Source: Syngnathus acus (lineage: Eukaryota > Chordata > Actinopteri > Syngnathiformes > Syngnathidae). Taken from it: DNA of 64,000 bases. Numbering within the stretch: the first letter of the stretch is position 1; every line of letters starts with the position of its first letter. A program made the translations under genes and the position numbers. Positions 56,659 through 64,000 of this stretch are shown here, piece after piece. A model generated the notes under the pieces. It had not been told where the DNA came from. It made no database searches and saw nothing but the letters and a program-made list of their open reading frames with translations. Location of the stretch: contig NC_051098.1 of NCBI RefSeq assembly GCF_901709675.1, forward strand, positions 9,117,000 through 9,180,999, in the 5' to 3' direction.

Positions 56659-59029
56659 TTTATTTCGAACATTAAAGAAATACAAGAAAAAAATAAAAAA
56701 TACAGAAAAATGATAACTCCATAGTACAATAGAATATAAAACAAAAAAGATATTGCATTATAATTTTCCTTTATCGTAAAATCATATTTGTTCAAAAAGG
56801 GAGTAGAAGGAAGCCTAAGCTTATCTGACTCTACCCCATGTAACTACATGTTTCTATTTAATTCTATTAAAGTGTAGGTTAGGTTTGTTGCGAGCAGTGC
56901 CATAATAAATGCTGAGTACAGGATGAGGTTTCTCGGTACCACAATGAGGTTTAGTGAATGGTCTTATCCATTGTTTTTTGGTTATTAAATTGATGTCATC
57001 GACTGTTGGAACATTCCCAATCTATTCATATGAAAAATGTTCCCAACCCATTCACATGAAATGCATTACATTCAATAATGACCGCAAAAGTTCAGTGTAA
57101 CGTTGTGGTGTAAAAGGAATGACAAAAGTTGTTTTTTTCCAGTGATAAGGCCTTGATCTGACCTATGTTCACGATGGTAACAGTTGTGTGCACAGTTGTG
57201 TGTTTTTAATCTGACTTGAGCTGCAGCTCCAGCAGATTTGTTAAATCAAACCGTAATCTCCAATCATTTTTCAAACCAGATGAGCAACTGCTCCCCTTGC
57301 TGCCATCATTCCTCTTTTTGTTTGTGCATTTCTGCGAGCATACCGGTCTGTGTGTGTAAATGTAAACACATTCTTAAATCCTGCTACAACATGTTACACT
57401 CCCAGTCACTGTCAGTATTGACACCCAACTGTGTGTAAAGCTTTTTGTTTTTATTTTACAGTTTTATTTCAGAGCTCATATAGTATTGACACTTTCAAAA
57501 ATACATCAGCATAGGAATGTGGATCAGAAACTGAGCACCGCATCTTTGTATTGTATATTTGCCAGAAATCCGTCACACCCTCTGCTGGGATCCTTCATAA
57601 ATCATATGGGCAAGGGAAACCTTGGACACTGGGAGTCCCCTTTGACCTCCCTCCCTCGTCTACCCAACCACAATCGCTGTGAGATGGGAGAGCTCACACA
57701 AACTGGTAGGCATTAGGCAATACAGTATTTTTTTCATATGATTCCAGGGACGCTCACAGCTCTTTCAAAAAAATTGTGATAATCTGAAATGTCGCTTTTA
57801 GTTTTTCTGTGATTTGATGTAAGTTACAATTTTCCAAAAGCTCAGTTAGATCTCTGTAAAGTTTCAAGTACAGTATTCCCCTAATTCCTGTGGAAAGTTA
57901 CCAGGGGTAAAATGATACCTTGCTGTAAATGAATGATCTTATTTTGGGAAATTGTGATTGTTTGATGCATTTAGTTGTATGTACTGTATGCTTCACTTCA
58001 GGTGTGGTGCAGCACCTACGTAATGGGAAACTCCTTCGCCAAGCCTACCAGCCTCACAGCCTTGTTCCCTCCGACTGGTCACCTCAACAGGTATGGGTGG
58101 AGACCACAGGAAAGAGCCGCACACTTCAGAGTGGACTGGCGTTCCTCTTTGGTTTCCTCCCTGATTTCAATTGGAAGAAGCTGACTGTACATCACCAGGG
58201 GAGTACCTTGTTCTGTGGCTCTGCTTGCGATTGCCCTGCCAGGAACCGATATCTTGAAGAGGAGCAGAAGAGACAATATCGTCTCCGAGTGGCCAATGGA
58301 GAACTAGAAAGAAATTACATCGACATGGCACGCACGTTAGATATTCCAACCCGTAACCTCCGAGCCGCAAACCCAATCGACTCTCTGCTGTGCCACTTGT
58401 GCCACGGTCTTCCTTTTCCATGCGTTGCCAGGAAAGATGGTAGCACAGGGGAGTGTCTAACAATGGCGCAGTTTGCTGTGATTCGTCAACAACAGCTCAA
58501 TGATGAAATAGATCGGAGAAGAGTGGGACTGTATCGTAAATATGCACTCCTGGCAATGTACCCCTACCTCAACCGAACCGCTACCAAAATGGAACGAGTC
58601 GCCAAGGCTGCTGCGAGTAGCCGGCCGCCAAGAGCGGGAGGCAAAGAGGTGTTCACTCTTTCCTCAGCTCATGACGTAACTGTGGCACCTTTGCTTAGTG
58701 CCTTGGGATTGGAGGAGGCCAAGTTCCCACCTTTTGCAGCAAGATTGGTATTTGAATTGTGGAAAAGCCCCGCAGGGACTCCGCAACAGCAGGAGCAGAA
58801 AGCTGGCAAAGGTGAGAGGCCAAAAGCAAGAGATGGAGGATGTTTTATCAGGGTGTTGTACAATGGAGAGGATGTAACAAGTAACACCACATTTTGTAGC
58901 TCCATTGAGCGAAATTCCAGTCATCCCCTCTGCCCTCTGAAGAAGTTTCTTGCTTTTGTCAGGAAAGACATGTTCAGTCTTGTCAATGCTACTTCCTACC
59001 ATGAGGCCTGTTATGGTCATACGGGTTAA
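52321..59029 (+). CDS. pxylp1: 2-phosphoxylose phosphatase 1, complete
   Basis: Coding exons are 52321-52402, 54872-55060, 55517-55643, 57566-57705 and 58002-59029, giving 521 aa; human PXYLP1 (formerly ACPL2) is about 480 aa. It is a Golgi type II membrane enzyme of the histidine acid phosphatase family that removes the transient 2-O-phosphate from xylose in the glycosaminoglycan-protein linker, permitting chain elongation. Residues about 6-27 (CFFLLLVVSGAALAIISFTV) form the signal anchor. The catalytic RHG motif is at 107-109 (MIRHGDRYPLY) and the second catalytic motif HD at 403-404 (SSAHDVTVAPLLSALG). Conserved blocks include CEMGELTQTGVVQHL, ETTGKSRTLQSGLAFLFGF, RAANPIDSLLCHLCH, FAARLVFELW and RVLYNGEDVT. 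The extra length lies mainly in Ala/Ser/Pro- and Gln/Lys-rich inserts flanking the HD motif (near 380-395 and 436-458). Both catalytic motifs look intact. Confidence 0.96.
53551..53566 (+). promoter_or_regulatory. Candidate internal pxylp1 promoter (CCAAT/GC boxes)
   Basis: attggtgggcgggggt combines an inverted CCAAT box and a GC box. It lies about 40-100 bp before two in-frame ATGs of the candidate alternative first exon. Confidence 0.45.
53603..53699 (+). CDS. pxylp1: Candidate alternative first coding exon of pxylp1
   Basis: ATG at 53654 opens MLSAVAARFLFSLIM and ends one base into the next codon at a near-perfect donor, ATGG|GTAAGTTT (53699/53700). The phase equals that of the main first exon, so splicing to 54872 would continue V-NLIPITPLVEE in frame. 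An in-frame ATG at 53603 would add MDCSVCDWASSLCTVDK. The hydrophobic stretch could act as an alternative signal anchor. No transcript data are available. Confidence 0.5.
53763..53824. repeat. Perfect 31-bp tandem duplication
   Basis: Two identical adjacent copies of a unit starting gctcattgtttagtaatt and ending aataagagc, at 53763-53793 and 53794-53824. Located in a pxylp1 intron, just after the candidate alternative exon. Confidence 0.95.
54872..55060 (+). CDS. pxylp1: pxylp1 coding exon 2, stalk region
   Basis: The acceptor is TTTGTTGCAG| and the donor is GAAG|GTGCTC. It encodes NLIPITPLVEERPLHAAD, a basic GKTRKRVFPVRH and ISEVYGYCNTPSHTEQAW, the lumenal stem before the catalytic domain. 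Poorly conserved apart from LIP and YCN. Confidence 0.93.
55517..55643 (+). CDS. pxylp1: pxylp1 coding exon 3, RHG catalytic motif
   Basis: The acceptor is ATTTTCAG| and the donor is AGCAG|GTACTC. It reads LLAVHVMIRHGDRYPLYAI and PKTKRPAINCTLSVS, carrying the phosphohistidine RHG at 107-109. Confidence 0.95.
55831..55871. repeat. Compound (TTTA)n(TTCA)n microsatellite
   Basis: About three ATTT units pass into seven TTCA units, in a pxylp1 intron. Confidence 0.9.
56624..56860 (-). mobile_element. Probable LINE 3'-end insertion, minus orientation
   Basis: 29 T (a poly(A) tail on the minus strand) are followed by 'aaaacgtttatttcgaac...' and 'ttcaaaaagggagtagaagg...ctctacccc', a layout seen at fish non-LTR retrotransposon 3' ends. 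5'-truncated, with no ORF. Family not assigned. Confidence 0.5.
57566..57705 (+). CDS. pxylp1: pxylp1 coding exon 4
   Basis: The acceptor is TTTGCCAG| and the donor is ACTG|GTAGGC. It encodes NPSHPLLGSFINHMGKG, WESPLTSLPRLPNHNRC and EMGELTQT. Confidence 0.94.
58002..59029 (+). CDS. pxylp1: pxylp1 coding exon 5, main catalytic body
   Basis: The acceptor is CACTTCAG|. A single 1028-nt exon carries two-thirds of the protein, including TTGKSRTLQSG, cysteine-rich segments (FCGSACDCPAR, LCHLCHGLPFPC) and the HD motif. TAA is at 59027-59029. Confidence 0.96.
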
Positions 59030-59985
59030 CACAGGGTAAAACAATGAATTAGCTTCTTGTTTTTTTCCACTTGTAATGGGAAAAGCAAAAATGTAATGTT
59101 TTAGTATTGCACAGATAGAATTCCATTTATTTAAAAAAAAAAAAACACTGAAAAAACTTGCTAACATTCCAGAGGAAACACACATCTAGCACTATAATTG
59201 ATCAAATGTTTGTTGAAGTTTTTAACATTTACATAAAGTCAAACTGACAACTATATGCATTTTTAGCAATGGCATTGTTAGGAAGATCTGATAAGAATAA
59301 TGAGGATGGGTTCTTTACTTTAGCAATAAAATTCCTCACAATTCTGTCACAAACATTTGTAAAATGTAGCACTATGACACTTTATTCTTACATTCCAGAC
59401 AGAAACACAAAGAAATTGTAATTCTAAAATGTTTCTAAATGCTTGAAAAGGGGAACATTTAGTACTGATACTGTATGCTGGATTTCTCATTTCTAGAATT
59501 TTTCTGTGTTTATAATTCAGTGCATTTTTTGTATAAATCAATTAGATCATTTTCAAAAGTTAAAGGGTGAGTTTCTTGTTAAAAAAAACAAAACACTTTT
59601 TTGTCATCGTTAAAACTATGACCTGACTGTAGAATATTATTCAAATAATTGTTGGAAATGTTTTGCCTCTTAATTTTTTTTCAAACTATCATCACATCTT
59701 GATAAAAAAACTAGAGATAGACGGCGTGACTGAAGGTACTGTATTTATCAATCATTTGCCATGCAGGCAGCATGTGGCTGGTAAATCACCTCTTTTGTTT
59801 TTAATTCATTTTACAGGTCCTTAAAAAAAAACTCAAATTCGTGGAATGTGTATTTTGTGACCTTCCAATCACAAATTGTAATGTTTTGTTAAGATTTTAT
59901 GTAATAGACCAACACGAAGCATTTAATTGTGAATTGTAATGGAAGTGATTGACATTTTTCAATAAATTTAGCAAATCTATGTCTG
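59030..59985 (+). other. pxylp1: pxylp1 predicted 3' UTR
   Basis: AT-rich, with AATAAA at 59325-59330 and 59961-59966. The latter has a better G/T-rich downstream element (gtgtcgagtgc). Confidence 0.55.
59961..59966 (+). terminator. Candidate polyadenylation signal of pxylp1
   Basis: AATAAA in 'tttcaataaatttagc', about 0.93 kb after the stop codon and followed within 40 nt by G/T-rich sequence. Confidence 0.5.
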
Positions 59986-62900
59986 AAAAGTGTCGAGTGC
60001 ATTTTTATTCAATCTGTTCTACTCTTATATCCCCAGAAATATCCCCAAAAATAATCCAGTGCAAATTTTAACTACTGAAATTACTATCAAAATTATAAAC
60101 AATAGGAAACGTTGTTTTGAAGAAAATATACTGCGTATATGCTGTATTGAACATTTGTACTAACATACAGTACTATGTCAAAGTAGAGAGGAATCCTCAC
60201 CAATGCTCAATAAATCCCCGGGTCAAAAATGTAGCTTTTGACTGATAGTGTATAGATTAAAATAAATGTAATCACTTGGCTTGGGTTTGTGTCAATCATG
60301 GACAGCTGTCAAAAGTTCTTGCAAGTTACCAGTAGATGGCACTGGAGTTCCATATTATTTTTATTCCCATCATCCTTCTACCAGGATCAGGGTTCTACTT
60401 TGTTTTTTCAATTGTGCTGCAGGACTCAAGAACAGATTGTATCATTCATATAAAGGGGAAGAACACAAGTTCTTTGAGCAATTAGCATTTTTTTCTTTTG
60501 AACTCCAGCATAGCAGTCTATCATTTGACTTCATAACACGCTACATAATTTATTTGGAAAAAACAACATGGAAATGATGTCATTACTTTCTATTAGCACA
60601 TCTTATTTGATAAAAAAATATACAGGAGTGAAATGGCTGACCATAAATGAACTGAACGAATTCTGCATTACAAAAAAAAGGCAATTATTAAATTAATAGG
60701 CAAATATGCAAATTCTGTCCCAAAACGTTCTCTCTTGCCATTTCCCACACAATTCTCATGATGTCAGACCCTTAATGAGTTGTTAATGATAGTTCTCCTT
60801 CTCTGACGGATTGGACTTATCCCGCTTTTATTCCGACCTCTCTGACCAACGCCTCGCCCTCCAGTCTTAGAACCCCCTCTACCACACTTCTGGCATCATC
60901 CTGCCAGAGTGAGGTCGAACTGCATCATTCCACAGCTACTTGCTCAATCTTTGATGTTGTCAATGTGCCCCTGGCTTTGGCAACTGCGCCGGAACACATC
61001 AAGGTTAATGTGTTGGGTGTGTCTGCCTTTTGCTCTTCTTTTTGTTTGGCCCCAAAACCATGTAAACATGAATCAACTTGGCTGCAAAACAACAAAAACA
61101 AATGTTCATGCACATCCAGCAACAGGGCAGTGATTGAGAAAAATATTCTCGTGACACATTTTAATGAATGCTATGCAGTGCAAGAGTTGTATTGGGATTT
61201 TTTTTTTTTAATCTATTACCAGATTTCTATTGATTTCATAATGTGGATGTTGTCATGCTTCTGATATTTTATGTGTTGTTTAAAAACACAATACTTTTCA
61301 GGCTGATAGAAAATAACTTTAATAAACAGGTTCAAAAGTTTAAAAGAAACTCTCTGGTTTAGGGGAAAAGGAGCCAGGCATTGACTTGAGAAGCAAGCAT
61401 GCTAATGCTTCTCTTGAATGGACTCCAAGTAGTTTCTTCTTTCAATGTTCCGCTATAATTCACAATCGATGAGCAACCTCAGATAGCCTTTTTCAGTTTT
61501 ATGATATACTATAATTCCTAATATGTCACTGATATTTAATTCCAATCCAGTGCTGGAATTCATATTCATGTCAGCAACATTTTCACTCTGGGTTTCTCAC
61601 ATTATTGCCATATGCATGAGAACTTTGTTCAAAACCTGTTTTTTAAGGAGGTTGGAAGTTTCACTCTAGATGTAGATGGTTGTTGTGCAAAATCAGATCT
61701 TCTGACTATGAGCTTGCATTCAAATTTCCATTAAGCAAGCTAGATTTAAAATTGAAAACTGGTTAGGCAGGTAGAGTAATATTCTTGGCACGTAAGCAGC
61801 ATTTTATATGAGGTGACATGGCACAGGAGGCAGTGTGTGTAAAGCTGGGGGTCAGTTAATTGGGGTCCAAAATGTGTGCGTGTCCTGTCTGTCAATGTCT
61901 AGACTCTGCCACTGTTGTGTTTTCTCAGATGTTCGGCTTTATTAAGCCCTTCACTTATGGAAACAACCAAGTCATTACTGAATTTGCACTCACCAGTCAC
62001 AATATTAAATGTACCTACACACCCACATACGTAGATGGAATAAAAAAATTCATAGAGAAATAAACAGTCATTCCTTTTTATTACCTGCACTATAGAAGTC
62101 CATTTTTAGTTGTTTATATCCCTCTAAAAGTCAAAATCACAAACTGAGCTTTTATATTTTTTCCCTTTAAAGACCTTTTATGTACTTGTTAAACTTGATT
62201 CTTGTGTTATCTCTGTCACTGATAGGAGAGTTGATTTAGATCCATAATCAGCATATTTATATGAGTCTGTCTGGCCATAAGTGGTAGGCCAGATAATTCA
62301 TCCCACGTAGTAGATATACTCAGATAGGCAGCTACGTTAATTGAGTTTTGGACATTATTGTCATTTGTCTGTGAGGTGCTCAGTCATGTATTTGTGCGTT
62401 TTTTTATTCGTAAACTATTTGTCTTTCCGTGTTAGGGTTTGTGAATCAGCTATTAAAATCTAAATGAGTCAGTAACTTTCTCATCCTTCCACAGGGAAAG
62501 CAAGACGGGCAAATGAATCGAACCCATGCATATGCCAAAGGCAATGGGGTGATGGTGATGCATACAAATATACAGAAAATCAAAGAAGAAGTGCGATTCA
62601 ACGAATGCGAAGTGGGGTAAAATTGTGTGGAAAATAGGTCAGGACTGTCTGCAATCCCAAACACATACAGACAGTGTGCTCCCAACAGAGTGAGATTCTG
62701 ACGACTGCATACTGCTCAAGAAAACCAATGTCGAGGGGAAGAATGAAATGGAAGATCTTGTAGAAGGAAGAAGCAATGAGGTCAGACGAATATCAAGACA
62801 GTTAGTTGTACTTGAAGTTTCCACTACAGGTTTTTGTCAAACTCATCACACACATGCACATGTGCCAGTTTGTCACTGTAGTGACTCAAATCAATAGTTT

Positions 62901-63145
62901 TACCTGGATGTCTAAGAGCATTGTCTACCCAATTTCCTGGGAAAAAAATCAGTAAAGGATCTATATATAGCAATGATCATTTTTATTAGTGTTGTTTGGA
63001 TTAGTGGTACTGTATACAAGACATTTTGAGTGGTGGGAACTTAGAGGAACATAAGCAGAAAATGTGTCTCAAACAACAGTGTTCAACAAAGGTTTACAAA
63101 AAAAATTATTACAGAGATTCAAGTGAACTTTTATTGATGATTTAA

Positions 63146-63177
<32 letters not shown>

Positions 63178-64000
63178 GAATAAAAGCCATTTATGTTTCA
63201 TATTTGCTGTTGAGTCACGATTCTCTTTACCTCGTAAAAAAAAAAAAAGCATCTGCAACTGATTTTTGTTGTTGTTCCTTGACTGGCACTATTCTTAAAG
63301 GTCGCTTGTGACTCATATTTTGACTTGCAACACAAAGCAGAAAATTAAGCAAGCGACTGCTCTTAACTCTTCCAAAACGTGTAAATTGGAGCAATTGTAA
63401 GTCAAGTTAGAACTGTATTTTGCTGCTAAACCATTTTTCAGAATTCTGATTATTTCTTTAACCGCTGTCATCAGAAAGTGACATATACATAGTCCAAGGT
63501 TTTGGGATGGATTTCATCACCTCTAGCGTTATATTATTGCTATTACTTCCATGAGAGTAAGAATATGTATGAAGTGTAGAGAAGCTATAGCTTCAGATCT
63601 GAAATCCCAGTTGTGGCTCAGGTTGCTACTGTGAAGGCCACACCAGTCATTTTTTATGGTATACTGCTGCCTGATGAAAGGACACGGTGAGTTTGTTCTG
63701 TATCAAAGAGAGAAGAAAGGAGGCCGAGACAGACTGTCACTGAAGTGAGAATTTCTCTATGGCTGCTTGGTCTGAACCGATGAAAGGGTTAATCTCATTT
63801 GACATGACAACAATGAGTAATGACTTCAAAGTTAATGTCTTTGCTGTATGTCTCATGCAAGTATTTTCCTCAAACATGGCCTTATTTGCTCTGAATCTTC
63901 AACAAGTCTTGTTTTTCTTGATTGGAGATCTGTTGTTTGCTTTCCGTTTGTGCCTAAGTAAACACGTGTAAGGAATAGAAGCCAATCCATCATGGGTGTG
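59986..64000. other. Distal segment with no supported gene
   Basis: Four kilobases with no coding exon I can support. In vertebrates the next gene in this linkage group is ZBTB38, whose leader exons could fall here, but nothing in the sequence proves it. One acceptor/donor pair at 62495-62616 is noted as a weak candidate. An AAT repeat lies at 63146-63174. Confidence 0.5.
63146..63174. repeat. (AAT)n microsatellite
   Basis: About nine tandem AAT units. Confidence 0.9.

Larger units (their letters stand above)
55644..57565 (+). other. pxylp1: pxylp1 intron 3 with microsatellite and LINE tail
   Basis: A 1.9-kb intron containing an ATTT then TTCA repeat (55831-55871) and a 29-T tract leading a probable LINE 3' fragment (56624-56860). 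No other gene seen. Confidence 0.8.

Noticed and set aside
57929-58001. Upstream part of the long open frame ending at 59029
   Set aside because: The frame is open into the intron, but the TTCACTTCAG acceptor at 58001 and phase agreement place the exon start at 58002.
58664-59185. 173-codon minus-strand frame opposite pxylp1
   Set aside because: Antisense shadow of a well-supported coding exon, with no family resemblance or splice support.
1-64000. CRISPR arrays, bacterial operon signals, rRNA or proviral genes
   Set aside because: None seen. Tandem repeats are microsatellites or one duplication, and no reverse transcriptase, gag-like or capsid-like reading frame was found.

Overview
The window is vertebrate nuclear DNA, almost certainly from a ray-finned (teleost) fish. 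Genes are split by GT-AG introns, introns and spacers are AT-rich with many microsatellites, and the dispersed repeats (small hAT-like and TA-flanked inverted-repeat elements, plus a short repeat family common in fish) are of fish type. Species and a/b paralogue status cannot be decided from the sequence.

Four protein-coding genes were reconstructed exon by exon, with splice phases checked arithmetically. (1) 585-23853, + strand: the 3' half of a calsyntenin, best matched to clstn2. Nine coding exons give 498 residues from the last part of the LNS/laminin-G region through the membrane segment to the stop codon. The 5' half lies upstream of the window. (2) 28370-35060, - strand: complete spsb4, a SPRY-domain/SOCS-box E3 ligase adaptor of 276 aa in two coding exons, with a predicted 5' leader exon and promoter near 35 kb. 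(3) 38350-46070, - strand: complete slc25a36, a mitochondrial pyrimidine-nucleotide carrier of 311 aa in seven coding exons, with a GC box, CCAAT box and E-box upstream. (4) 52321-59029, + strand: complete pxylp1, the Golgi 2-phosphoxylose phosphatase, 521 aa in five coding exons. It also has a second candidate first exon at 53603-53699, in phase, with its own promoter-like sequence.

The four genes belong to the vertebrate CLSTN2-SLC25A36-SPSB4-PXYLP1 linkage group (human 3q23). Relative to human, the two middle genes are inverted as a block, and no TRIM42-like gene lies between clstn2 and spsb4. The genes are not functionally an operon: synaptic adhesion/axonal transport, ubiquitin ligase substrate choice, mitochondrial nucleotide import and glycosaminoglycan linker processing are independent roles.

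The remaining sequence is introns, UTRs and spacers. It holds several well-defined small transposons, one with a perfect 8-bp target duplication and one 37 bp from the spsb4 splice donor. It also holds microsatellites, a 22-G homopolymer, a perfect 31-bp tandem duplication and a few candidate regulatory segments. The last 4 kb contains no gene I can support. No CRISPR array, rRNA, intact tRNA, viral gene or toxin gene was seen.
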